A DNA stretch of 64,000 nt, from positions 4,216,001 through 4,280,000 of the forward strand of contig NZ_CP010429.1 of NCBI RefSeq assembly GCF_000974425.1, read 5' to 3'. The position numbers were made by a program, and so were the translations under genes. Source of the stretch: Spirosoma radiotolerans (GTDB lineage Bacteria; Bacteroidota; Bacteroidia; Cytophagales; Spirosomataceae). The notes under the pieces are model-generated. The model was not told where the DNA came from. It saw nothing but the letters and a program-made list of their open reading frames with translations, and searched no databases. This document shows, one piece after another, positions 25,426 to 34,049 of the stretch. The stretch's first letter is position 1, and every line of letters starts with the position of its first letter.

Positions 25426-26655
25426 TTATAAGGTTGACAAATCGGTCGCCAGGTACTGGGTAGCCAGTTTACTTAGCTGGCTTCGATCACCCTGAATATG
25501 AATTGTAGTATGCCGATGCTGCTGCTTACCACCGGGTGCGGCCTGTGCCGCTGGCGATGAGGATTCTAACTCATAAAAGGTACCCATTTGCGGTTGACCG
25601 GGCTTCATCGGACCATCATTATAGGCATTGATTACATCGCCCGCAAACGGTTCTTTTTGCTGCGCCCAGGCCGAATTCACATATTGTCGGTCTTTTGGGT
25701 CGAAGTCGTAATTTACCAGCGTCAACGTTTCTGTCTTCGGATCGTAACTGCCCAGCCAATTGGTCGCCCGCATGGGCGATACGCCAATCTTACTCCGGTA
25801 CCCGGCATCGGCCGTAAATAACGCCGACGTTTTCCCCACGCGCAGTCGATCTGACGGTACTTTGCCAAAATACGAGTCGTTAATGGGTTGCCCCGCTCCT
25901 GGCCGAAATGGTACAATAATCGTTGCCTTGGGGGACGCATTCATCATTCCCAAAATCCAGATAGATGGCATACCCGTTTCGGGTGTCCAGGCCTGTTTGC
26001 CTTTGTTTGTGATGACATTATCGGATTGAATGCCAACGACCTTAAGCGAATCTGTATTTGTAGCTAACAACTTATCAATGGCTGCTTTATTCAATAACCG
26101 AACGGTTCGCTCGATGTTAATGTCAAAGCGGGTTCCGGAATAATTAGTCAGTGATACATCGCGGGAAAACGTGGCAGAAGTATTTGTGTTGGCTATCAGC
26201 CTAAATGGCTCCGAATCAATAGCCGCTGGTGTTTGCCAATGGGCCGCGTCGAACGGATCCCCTTTTTTGAAATATAAGGCGAACTGACCACCTTCGGGAC
26301 CGAGCCAGAACCGATCTTCGCCCCCGAACGCATTCATGTGCGGCAGCAATTTGCCAGACTCAATCAGGTCATAGTTAATCCAGCCATAACTGGCTTTTCC
26401 ATCTGCACTACTGGTCATCACCCGGCCCTGATAAGCCGGACAAACAAGCGCATGTGCCTCGCCAAGCTGTAGCTCGACCAAATCCGGATGGTGTTTCTGC
26501 AAAAACCGCCGGTCTTCGGCGTACGCGCTGGAATCAGGTGATTTGGTTTCCATTGTGGGGCTATTGGTTTGCGCATCGCTGGTTGCCGACTTCCGGCCCG
26601 AACAAGCCACGACTAAACCCAGCCAAACAAAAGCAATAATTTTGTGCATGGTCAT
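25426..26655 (-). CDS. lipoprotein of the DUF6786 type
   Basis: 409 aa from the chosen Met; the frame is open to 26718 but only MTMHKIIAFVWLGLVVACSG gives a clean lipobox (LVVAC). The body has segments I associate with DUF6786 proteins: HALVCPAYQGRVMTSSADG, MNAFGGEDRFWLGPEGGQF, FSRDVSLTNYSGT. The beta-rich pattern and conserved acidic/aromatic motifs suggest a galactose-mutarotase-like sandwich, but no reaction is known. Divergent from the GNAT gene with a 74-bp gap. DUF assignment is from memory. Confidence 0.68.
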   Translation of the reverse strand: MTMHKIIAFVWLGLVVACSGRKSATSDAQTNSPTMETKSPDSSAYAEDRRFLQKHHPDLVELQLGEAHALVCPAYQGRVMTSSADGKASYGWINYDLIESGKLLPHMNAFGGEDRFWLGPEGGQFALYFKKGDPFDAAHWQTPAAIDSEPFRLIANTNTSATFSRDVSLTNYSGTRFDINIERTVRLLNKAAIDKLLATNTDSLKVVGIQSDNVITNKGKQAWTPETGMPSIWILGMMNASPKATIIVPFRPGAGQPINDSYFGKVPSDRLRVGKTSALFTADAGYRSKIGVSPMRATNWLGSYDPKTETLTLVNYDFDPKDRQYVNSAWAQQKEPFAGDVINAYNDGPMKPGQPQMGTFYELESSSPAAQAAPGGKQQHRHTTIHIQGDRSQLSKLATQYLATDLSTL

Positions 26656-26729
26656 ACAAGTAGCAAGGCAAAAAATGACGAACTTGATCGCTTCAGGGCG
26701 CTCTAAAGTGTCTATCAATATAAATCACA

Positions 26730-27191
26730 GTGCCTACCCAATCTACTTTACCAACGGATGTATACGTCCGGGACGCTACTGAACAGGACGCTTCCATTAT
26801 TTATGACTTTATCTGTTTGCTGGAAGATAGTATCCTGGATGTAAACGCGTTCAACGCTATTTACCAGCACAATCTTGCCAACCCGAATGTCCATTATTTA
26901 GTGGCCGAACGATCGGGCGTAGTGCTCGGCTTTGTGAGTTGCCATGTACAATACCTACTACATCATACCGGTAAAGTTGGCGAAATACAGGAACTGTTCG
27001 TTCGGCCGGAGCTTCGAAGTCAGGGCATTGGGCGCCAACTTGTGGCCGCGCTGAATATGCTAGCGCTACAGGAAAACTTCATCAATCTGGAAGTGACGAC
27101 CAACCAAAAGCGTCTCGATACAATCCGATTTTACGAACGCGAACTATTTATCCGAACGCACCTTAAACTAGTTAAACCCCTACACGCCTGA
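26730..27191 (+). CDS. GNAT acetyltransferase, PhnO-like
   Basis: 153 aa single-domain acetyltransferase with a GTG start. Acetyl-CoA loop RSQGIGRQLV at about 92-101, preceded by VGEIQELFVRPEL. The arrangement ELFVRPELRSQGIGRQL...NQKRLDTIRFYERE and the His-rich strand HVQYLLHHTGK parallel the aminoalkylphosphonate N-acetyltransferase PhnO as I recall it. No phosphonate genes lie nearby, so the substrate may be another small amine. Its stop overlaps the start of the serine hydrolase by one base (TGATG at 27189-27193), indicating a coupled two-gene operon. Confidence 0.75.
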   Translation: MPTQSTLPTDVYVRDATEQDASIIYDFICLLEDSILDVNAFNAIYQHNLANPNVHYLVAERSGVVLGFVSCHVQYLLHHTGKVGEIQELFVRPELRSQGIGRQLVAALNMLALQENFINLEVTTNQKRLDTIRFYERELFIRTHLKLVKPLHA

Positions 27192-28105
27192 TGCGCTTTA
27201 CGTTCCTGTGCCTGCTGTTCATAACAAATGCTCTTCTGACGAATGGGCAATCCTCCTCAACGCGTGACGTAACGCTTGAACGCCAGCTCCGGGCGGCCCT
27301 GACTGGCTTTCGGGGTGAGGCCGGTATTTACGTCCATAATTTACGAACCGGAAAAACCGTCGCCATCAACGCCGATACGCTGTTTCCGACCGCCAGCACG
27401 ATTAAGATTCCCATTCAATGCGGTCTGTTTGACAAAATTCATAAAGGCGAACTGAAGTACGGTAATCCAATCGTTTATAAAGACTCGTTACATTACGATG
27501 ACGGGATTGTTGGTTCCCTGAAAGATGGGGCCAAAATCCCACTTAATGAGGTAGTTATGCTTATGGAAACTGTCAGTGATAACACCGGTAGCCTCTGGTG
27601 CCAGGCGCTTGCGGGAGGAGGTTCAACGATTAACGCCTGGCTCGATGCCAACGGGTTTCACCAGACGCGCGTTAACTCCCGAACCCCAGGCCGCGAAGCC
27701 CACCGAACCCGCTATGGGTGGGGCCAAACGACCCCACGCGAAATGGCTGACCTGATGACCTACATTCGACAAGGCCGCGCGGTTAGCCCCGATGCCAGTG
27801 AAGAAATGTACAGAAATCTGGGACGTCAATTTTGGGACAATGACGGTTTATCCCAAATTCCGCCCGAGATAAAAACGGCCTGTAAGAATGGGGCGGTCAA
27901 CCAGTCCCGTTCGGAAGTTGTGTTTGTGCATGCCCCGCATGGCGAATACGTTTATTGCATCATGACCAAAAACCAGAAAGATGAAACCTGGGAGCGTACG
28001 AATGAAGGGTTCGTGCTCTTACGCACTGTCTCGGCCATTCTATGGCATCATTTTGAGCCGAAGTCGACCTGGAAACCAGCACCAGGCTACGAAAAGTGGT
28101 GGTAG
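27191..28105 (+). CDS. secreted serine hydrolase, class A beta-lactamase fold
   Basis: 304 aa with a signal peptide (cleavage near NGQSSS, residues 18-23). Motifs: Ser69-Thr-Ile-Lys72 (TASTIKIPI) as the SxxK nucleophile and Ser129-Asp-Asn131 (TVSDNTG). The third motif KTG appears as KNG (CKNGAVNQS), and the omega loop lacks a plain ExxLN, having GREAHRTRYGWGQTTPREM. This is the beta-lactamase2/class A-like group, in which hydrolysis of antibiotics is not assured. Coupled to the upstream acetyltransferase by a one-base overlap; faces atpH tail to tail across a perfect palindrome. Confidence 0.8.
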   Translation: MRFTFLCLLFITNALLTNGQSSSTRDVTLERQLRAALTGFRGEAGIYVHNLRTGKTVAINADTLFPTASTIKIPIQCGLFDKIHKGELKYGNPIVYKDSLHYDDGIVGSLKDGAKIPLNEVVMLMETVSDNTGSLWCQALAGGGSTINAWLDANGFHQTRVNSRTPGREAHRTRYGWGQTTPREMADLMTYIRQGRAVSPDASEEMYRNLGRQFWDNDGLSQIPPEIKTACKNGAVNQSRSEVVFVHAPHGEYVYCIMTKNQKDETWERTNEGFVLLRTVSAILWHHFEPKSTWKPAPGYEKWW

Positions 28106-28124
28106 GCTGGTAACTCATAAACCC

Positions 28125-28162
28125 AAAGCGGCCGATTTCTCCCGGGAGAAATCGGCCGCTTT
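28125..28162. terminator. 38-bp perfect palindrome between convergent hydrolase and atpH
   Basis: Left arm 28125-28143 and right arm 28144-28162 are exact reverse complements with no spacer (centre CCCGGG). A-run at the left end and T-run at the right end suit a bidirectional terminator. Confidence 0.8.
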
Positions 28163-28192
28163 TATCATAATTCGGGTAATCCGAATTGACTG

Positions 28193-28732
28193 TTAATTCA
28201 AAAACTTCAATCGTAGATCGTTCAACTGGCTGCGGATTGAACCGTCAACCTGCCGATCACCTAAGCGAAGAACGTATCCACCAATTAAGTTTGAATCTAA
28301 TTTTTCTTCTAATTCAACCAGTTTACCACCTGTCGATTGAAGAACCATTGCCTTGAATTTCTCCCGTTGGGGAGCTGTCAATGGCACTGTCGTTATGACG
28401 GTAGCCCGCTCGATACTCTTCAATTTATTGTACTGCTTAATGAACTGCTCGGCAACGGCATCCATGATACCTTCCCGATTTTTCTTGGCGATAATCTCAA
28501 AAAACGCCATCGTGACCGGGTTCACCCGATTGGTGAAAGCCGCTTTAATGACGGCACTTTTTTTCTCAGCACGAACGATTGGGTTCTTCAGCATTAACAT
28601 CAGCGGACGGCTTTGGTCAACTGTGTTTTTGAAGAACTGCATGTCCTTATACATCGTCTCGGTCAGCCCCTGTTCTTGCGCCAGATCTAACAACGACTTG
28701 GCGTAGCGAGCCGCTACTGTATCAATTGCCAT
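28193..28732 (-). CDS. atpH: ATP synthase subunit delta
   Basis: Peripheral-stalk subunit joining F1 to the b subunits, 179 aa. N-terminal six-helix domain (VAARYAKSLLDLAQEQG) and C-terminal LIGGYVLRLGDRQVDGSIR, the canonical delta/OSCP signature. Last gene of the Fo operon, 7 bp after atpF. In most Bacteroidota atpA and atpG follow immediately; here a palindrome and a convergent gene follow, so alpha and gamma must be encoded elsewhere. Confidence 0.93.
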   Translation of the reverse strand: MAIDTVAARYAKSLLDLAQEQGLTETMYKDMQFFKNTVDQSRPLMLMLKNPIVRAEKKSAVIKAAFTNRVNPVTMAFFEIIAKKNREGIMDAVAEQFIKQYNKLKSIERATVITTVPLTAPQREKFKAMVLQSTGGKLVELEEKLDSNLIGGYVLRLGDRQVDGSIRSQLNDLRLKFLN

Positions 28733-28739
28733 GACCGAA

Positions 28740-29234
28740 TTAGTTTAAGCGTGAATTAGAGACCAGGTCCGTTACCAGTTTCTCCTGCGATGATTTATCG
28801 CTGAGTTCTTTACGAAGTACTTTTTCAGCAATGTCGAGGGAAAGCGTAACGACTTCTTTTTTCATTTGGGCGATCAATGCCTGACGCTCGTTATTCATCG
28901 ACTCGCGCGCCTGCTCCAGAATCCGTTGTCCTTCGACAGATGCTTTATCACGAGAATCGGCGATCATTTTGTCAGCGGCTTCTTTCGCGCCACGCAGGAT
29001 AGCATCCCGCTCGACACGAGCCTGGGCCAGCAATTTTTCGTTGTCCGCTTTCAAAGCCGTCATTTCGAGCCGGGTTTTTTCGGCCAGGTCAAGCGCACTT
29101 TGAATGTTATTTTCGCGTTCGCTCAGGCTCTCCGTAATGGGTTTCCAGGCAAAAGCACGAAGGATGAGGAACAGGCCAAGGAAAACAACTACCTGCCAGA
29201 ATAAAAGACCTAAATCGGGGGTAAGTAAGTCCAT
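28740..29234 (-). CDS. atpF: ATP synthase subunit b
   Basis: 164 aa. One N-terminal membrane helix (LGLLFWQVVVFLGLFLILRA), the conserved AWKPI, then a long charged coiled coil (ALDLAEKTRLEMTALKADNE) and LDIAEKVLRKEL near the end. Forms the stator stalk with delta. A 174-bp spacer containing a 13-bp hairpin separates it from atpE, unlike the tight spacing to atpH. Confidence 0.93.
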   Translation of the reverse strand: MDLLTPDLGLLFWQVVVFLGLFLILRAFAWKPITESLSERENNIQSALDLAEKTRLEMTALKADNEKLLAQARVERDAILRGAKEAADKMIADSRDKASVEGQRILEQARESMNNERQALIAQMKKEVVTLSLDIAEKVLRKELSDKSSQEKLVTDLVSNSRLN

Positions 29235-29288
29235 GCGTGTGAAATATGGATAAGTCGAATAAGTTTGGATTGAGTCAATCTTTTGTTA

Positions 29289-29332
29289 GAAAACGTTCGC
29301 CTGCCGGCAATCCCAAACGGGCGAACGTTTTC
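29289..29332 (-). promoter_or_regulatory. intercistronic hairpin between atpE and atpF
   Basis: Arms 29289-29301 and 29320-29332 pair perfectly (13 bp, GAAAACGTTCGCC / GGCGAACGTTTTC) around an 18-nt loop that includes palindromic TGCCGGCA. Located just after the c-subunit gene; could stabilise the atpE message or reduce read-through so that c is made in excess of b and delta. Confidence 0.6.
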
Positions 29333-29408
29333 CAGAAATCAGATGAGCAGGGATGCCAGTGCCTAATGCAACCAGCCTACTCGGATTTGGTGTCTTGCCT
29401 GGGCCGGA

Positions 29409-29741
<333 letters not shown>

Positions 29742-29759
29742 TTACCGCAGGCGATAGCC

Positions 29760-30899
29760 TTACCCTAACTCCGACGTTGTGCCTTCAAAACCGATACCAT
29801 GATCAGCTTCGTGGTGATCCTCTACCGCACTACCGATATACATGGCGGTAAGCAGCGTGAAAATAAACGCCTGTAGAAAAGCGACCAGCAGTTCGATCAG
29901 GTTCAGGAACAGTGTAAAGAACAGAACGACGGGGCTAATCGCCACACTTGTTCCCATACCACCCATGTTGTTGGCCATGAAAATAAGACCCAGCAAACTC
30001 AGGATGATAATGTGACCCGCTGTAATGTTGGCAAATAACCGGATCATGAGCGACAAAGGCTTCATGAACACACCGACGATCTCAACCGGGATCATGATCG
30101 GCAGCAGCGCGACCGGAACACCCGTTGGCTTCAGGATGTGCATCCAGTAATGCTTGTTACCACTGAACGTAACGATCAGGAAGGTAATAACCGCCAGAAC
30201 CAGCGTAACCGTAATGTTACCTGTCAGGTTAGCCGCACCGGGCAGCAGACCGAGGAGGTTGTTCACCAGAATGAAGAAGAACAACGTCAATAGGTAGGGC
30301 AGATATTTGGTGTACTTAGGCCCAATGCTTGGCTTGGCAATTTCGTCCCGAACGAACAGGATGATCGGCTCCAGAAACGACTGAATTCCACTGGGAGCTT
30401 TGCCCTTATTTTTTGCATAACCCCGGCTAACTGCCGAGAAAACAAGCAACATAATAACAGCGCTTAATAACAACGACGCTACGTTCTTAGTGATCGAGAA
30501 GTTATAGACTTTCGCTTCGTGATCAACCTCGCCCGCTTCATTGACCCGGTGAATTTTGCCGTGTACATTCTTGTAGCCATTGTAAGTAGCTTCGTGGGCT
30601 AAGTTTGCCGAAGAAAAGACTTCCAGACCACGATCCTTAGAATACAGAATGACGGGTAATGGCAGCGTAACACCGTGGGCGAACTCCCAACCGTGATCGT
30701 CTTTAATGTGGTGCATGATCATCGATCCCACATCGAATTTCTTATTCGTGGCGTGTGCTTCGCCTTCCTGTTTGGCATGCGCTTCACCCTCGTGGTCATG
30801 CTCCTGTGCCTGTGCACCTACTAACGAACTCAGAATGAGAGCCGTTGCTAACAAAACTTTCTTAATTGTCGAACGCATCATATGATGTGACAGATCCAT
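29760..30899 (-). CDS. atpB: ATP synthase subunit a
   Basis: Proton-channel subunit, 379 aa from the chosen start. Unusually long N-terminus for subunit a but normal in Bacteroidota: a signal-like segment (VLLATALILSSLVGAQAQ), a His/Glu-rich stretch (EHDHEGEAHAKQEGEAHA), then the periplasmic region. The essential channel Arg is in LMIRLFANITAGH; GLLPGAANLTGN and LVAFLQAFIFTLLTAMYIG are the other helices. The frame is open to 31028, but that part overlaps the preceding gene; ATG 30899 lies 2 bp after that gene's stop. Second His/Met starts at 30881 or 30878 are possible. Confidence 0.92.
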   Translation of the reverse strand: MDLSHHMMRSTIKKVLLATALILSSLVGAQAQEHDHEGEAHAKQEGEAHATNKKFDVGSMIMHHIKDDHGWEFAHGVTLPLPVILYSKDRGLEVFSSANLAHEATYNGYKNVHGKIHRVNEAGEVDHEAKVYNFSITKNVASLLLSAVIMLLVFSAVSRGYAKNKGKAPSGIQSFLEPIILFVRDEIAKPSIGPKYTKYLPYLLTLFFFILVNNLLGLLPGAANLTGNITVTLVLAVITFLIVTFSGNKHYWMHILKPTGVPVALLPIMIPVEIVGVFMKPLSLMIRLFANITAGHIIILSLLGLIFMANNMGGMGTSVAISPVVLFFTLFLNLIELLVAFLQAFIFTLLTAMYIGSAVEDHHEADHGIGFEGTTSELG

Positions 30900-30900
30900 T

Positions 30901-31272
30901 TTACGAATCGCGTCGCAAGTTACGAGTAACGGTCCAAATCTCAAAACCTGTATAACATATATATAGTACAAGAAAGTCCAAAATAAAGATTCGACGCTGC
31001 TCAATGTGGTTGAATAGAAAAAAACCAACCAGAGCCAGCCCCAGTATCAGACGGGCTACTGTTGCGGCCATGTAAAGCGGAATGAATCGTTCCTGATCGC
31101 CCTGTAAACCAGTCTCTACCAGGCGATGCGTTAAAAAAGAGACACTCAGAAAAAAGAGCAGTAGTACCTTCCAGTTTGGATGTACCCAGGCAGCGGCCGA
31201 ATATCGTTCGGCTACGAAAAATACAATTGCCAAAAAGGCGGTGAACAAACTAACTCGAATCATGCGGGGCAA
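30901..31272 (-). CDS. ATP synthase subunit I-like membrane protein
   Basis: 123 aa, four predicted helices (SLFTAFLAIVFFVAE, KVLLLFFLSVSFLTH, MAATVARLILGLALVGFFLF, IFILDFLVLYICYTGFEIW). Position between AtpZ and subunit a, and the size, fit the AtpI-type accessory protein thought to help c-ring assembly or ion supply; sequence conservation of this family is low, so the call rests largely on context. The stop is 2 bp before the chosen atpB start. Confidence 0.72.
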   Translation of the reverse strand: MPRMIRVSLFTAFLAIVFFVAERYSAAAWVHPNWKVLLLFFLSVSFLTHRLVETGLQGDQERFIPLYMAATVARLILGLALVGFFLFNHIEQRRIFILDFLVLYICYTGFEIWTVTRNLRRDS

Positions 31273-31314
31273 TTGTATGACATTTTCGATAAGTAAAAGG
31301 CTATAATAGATACC

Positions 31315-31620
31315 CTATCTTTTTGTTAATTGGCGAATAAATAAGTAGAGAGAAGCGCCAATGGCCGTTAAGGATAGAACAATTGTCCAGACAGGCCGAT
31401 GATTATTTTGCCAGGCATCTATCTTCATACCGGCATAAACACCCAGTCCAATTGTGCCCAGCATCTGGAAGGCAATTCCGCTAAACTGAACAAACGATGT
31501 TGTTTTCTCGGTGGCCTTTCTCAGTGAACCCTCTTCCCGAACAGGTTTATCCGCAGGATTGTGGTTGGGTTGGTCGGGTGTGTTTTCCATAGAATTCGTA
31601 CCAGTCATGTTATATACCAT
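31315..31620 (-). CDS. AtpZ/AtpI family protein
   Basis: 101 aa. Hydrophilic N-terminus, then FSGIAFQMLGTIGLGVYAGM and WTIVLSLTAIGASLYLFIRQL, two helices with the Gly-rich AtpZ pattern ending in a polar GxKxDxW segment. First gene of the Fo operon, divergent from sprE with an 87-bp gap. Known AtpZ/I pairs associate with the ATP synthase membrane sector. Start may be any of the Met codons at residues 1, 5 or 11. Confidence 0.8.
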   Translation of the reverse strand: MVYNMTGTNSMENTPDQPNHNPADKPVREEGSLRKATEKTTSFVQFSGIAFQMLGTIGLGVYAGMKIDAWQNNHRPVWTIVLSLTAIGASLYLFIRQLTKR

Positions 31621-31707
31621 GCAAAATTCGTTAATTTGGGCTAAGGTTCCATATTATCAGGACACCTGGAAACGTTTTAGTACGAGTGACCACGTGTTAT
31701 TTTTCGA

Positions 31708-33966
31708 ATGTCCCGCTATTTACGCACCGTCCCCTTTCTACTACTTCCAGCGGTACTTTTTCTGACTGCTGGCCTGGTGTCATGCTCGCAGTACAGTACA
31801 AAGCCCGTTAGCAAAGGATATCATAACCTAACGGCCCATTTTAATGCGTACGTGATTGCGCGGGACCAGATCAACCAGGCCGAACAGATCATCTTCAAGG
31901 CGAGACAGGAGAATTATAACCAACTGATGCCCATTCTCCTCCCGGTCGATTCGATGGGTATGCAGCCGGTGAAGCCCCAGATCGACGACGCGATCAAGAA
32001 AGCATCCATTATTCCCGAACGACATCAGAATAGCAAATGGCTCGATGACGCCTATGTGCTGATTGGTCGGGCACGGCTGATAAAACAGGATTTGCCAAAT
32101 GCGATAGAAGTATTTAAGTACGTCAATACCAAAGGAACCAACGAAGACGATAAACATACGGCACTGGTTGGGTTGATGCGGGCCTATGTGGAGGGAAATG
32201 ATTACACCAATGCGCTGAATGTGGCGGAGTACCTTCGCAACCAGCCGCTTAACAAACTAAATACCCGCGATTTTTACCTGACAAAAGCCTATTTGCACGA
32301 ACGACAGGGCGAGTATGCCGTCGCGGCTGGTATTCTGGACGCTACGTTTCCGATGTTGAAAAAAGGAGAGTCGACGGCACGGCTTCACCTTATTGCCGGT
32401 CAATTATATGATTTGATCGGCCAGCCCACTAAAGCTGTTGATCATTACCGACAGGTGCTAAAATCCCGGCCCACGTATGACCAGTCATTCTACGCAAACC
32501 TCTACGCCATTCAAAGCAACGGCCTGACGGGTGATCAGAAGCGAATAGCCCAGTCGGCCGAAACGTTCGAAAATCTTCTCAATGACCGGAAGAACGTTGA
32601 CCTGAAAGATAAAGTCTACTTTACCATGGGTCTGCTCGAAGCGCGCAGTGGTCGTGTTGATAAGGCCATTAAGTATTATAGCCAGTCCATTCAGGCGGCA
32701 GGCACCAATACAACTCAGGTGCCTTACACCTACTTAGAGATTGGCAAGCTGTATTTCGAAAAGAAATCCGATTACAATCACGCGAAGGTGTATTACGACA
32801 GTGCTTTGGCGCTCATGCCCAAGCAATCGCCGGACTATGCCGCCTTATTAAATCGCAAAAAAATACTCGACGATTTTGTTCTGTACAAAACGACGATACA
32901 AACCGAGGATAGTTTGCTGGCGTTGTCAAAATTAGATGCCGCAGCGCTTGATCGCGTATTTGACAAGACCATCGCTCAACGAGAAAAAGAAGATAAAGCC
33001 CAGGCGGCACTGGCCCAGCAGATCATTGACCAGGCCACCCGAGGTGGTGGTAGTTCAATGCCGGGTGCAACGAACTCAAACCTGCAACCGGCTGAACGTT
33101 GGGTACTTTACAATCCGGTTGCCCTGAGCCAGGGAAAACAGGAATTCGCGGTGCGCTGGGGAAACAGACCCCTCGAAGACAATTGGCGTCGGAGCAATAA
33201 AGAAACATCGGGAGCCATGGCAGCAGATAATAGTCCATTGAATGGTGCGTCGCCGGCCAATTCAGTGAATCCGAACGCTCCTTTACAACCGGCGGATGCA
33301 ACAGTAGGCGGTATACCTGTTGCCCTAAATAGCCCTGCCGCTACACAGAAAGCGCAGAAAGACGCGATGAGGGCTAAAGTTCCTTTCTCAAAAGAAGCTC
33401 AGGCGATGGCAAACCAACGGATCGAGAATGCGTTGTATAAACTAGGCAAGCTCTACAAATTTGAACTCAACCAGCCCGCCGATGCGATCCCAACGTTTGA
33501 GCAACTCTTAACGCGCTACCCGAATACGCTTCAAAAACCGGAAGTTTATTATTTGTTGCATCTCTCCAATGAGCAACTTGGGAAAACATCTCCCTGGAAA
33601 GATAAACTACTGGCCGAGTATCCAAATACGTCCTACGCCCGTTTAACGGGAAAGGTAGCCGCCCAGACAACCGATTCCGAAGCGCAGGCCCTGAAAACAT
33701 ACACCACTATTTATGAACTTTACAAGGCAAATAACAACGTTGAAGCACTTACTCGTGCCGATGCAGCGCTTGGTAGTTTTGCCGGGAGCCAGTTGGAAGA
33801 TAAGCTGGCTTTACTAAGGCTTATGTTAGTCGGTAAAGTAAAAAGCGTAGATGATTATCGGCAGGCAATGAATGAGTTTATTCGCGATTATCCAGGTAGC
33901 CAGCTATTGCCTCGTGTGAAGGAAATGCAGGCAGCTGCCGATCTGTTAACAGCGAAGAGAAAATGA
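31708..33966 (+). CDS. sprE: type IX secretion / gliding lipoprotein SprE (PorW)
   Basis: Outer-membrane-attached periplasmic TPR lipoprotein needed for type IX secretion and gliding; PorW links the PorK/N rings to the rest of the translocon in P. gingivalis. 752 aa. Signal peptide with lipobox LVSC (Cys near 26). Immediately after it, GYHNLTAHFNAYVIARDQI is the signature opening of SprE/PorW proteins. TPR units run from about 100 to 400 (KWLDDAYVLIGRARLIKQDL, YTYLEIGKLYFEKK), a Ser/Asn/Pro-rich linker follows (about 445-545), then further TPRs. Upstream of PBP1A on the same strand, in the same region as the porP-gldKLMN operon. Confidence 0.85.
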   Translation: MSRYLRTVPFLLLPAVLFLTAGLVSCSQYSTKPVSKGYHNLTAHFNAYVIARDQINQAEQIIFKARQENYNQLMPILLPVDSMGMQPVKPQIDDAIKKASIIPERHQNSKWLDDAYVLIGRARLIKQDLPNAIEVFKYVNTKGTNEDDKHTALVGLMRAYVEGNDYTNALNVAEYLRNQPLNKLNTRDFYLTKAYLHERQGEYAVAAGILDATFPMLKKGESTARLHLIAGQLYDLIGQPTKAVDHYRQVLKSRPTYDQSFYANLYAIQSNGLTGDQKRIAQSAETFENLLNDRKNVDLKDKVYFTMGLLEARSGRVDKAIKYYSQSIQAAGTNTTQVPYTYLEIGKLYFEKKSDYNHAKVYYDSALALMPKQSPDYAALLNRKKILDDFVLYKTTIQTEDSLLALSKLDAAALDRVFDKTIAQREKEDKAQAALAQQIIDQATRGGGSSMPGATNSNLQPAERWVLYNPVALSQGKQEFAVRWGNRPLEDNWRRSNKETSGAMAADNSPLNGASPANSVNPNAPLQPADATVGGIPVALNSPAATQKAQKDAMRAKVPFSKEAQAMANQRIENALYKLGKLYKFELNQPADAIPTFEQLLTRYPNTLQKPEVYYLLHLSNEQLGKTSPWKDKLLAEYPNTSYARLTGKVAAQTTDSEAQALKTYTTIYELYKANNNVEALTRADAALGSFAGSQLEDKLALLRLMLVGKVKSVDDYRQAMNEFIRDYPGSQLLPRVKEMQAAADLLTAKRK

Positions 33967-34049
33967 GTTTATATAGTACAACTCGAGGTTAAAGGCACTA
34001 CGCTTCCTTCTTGGCAATGTGCATCCTGAAATAACTGATTAAAAAACGA

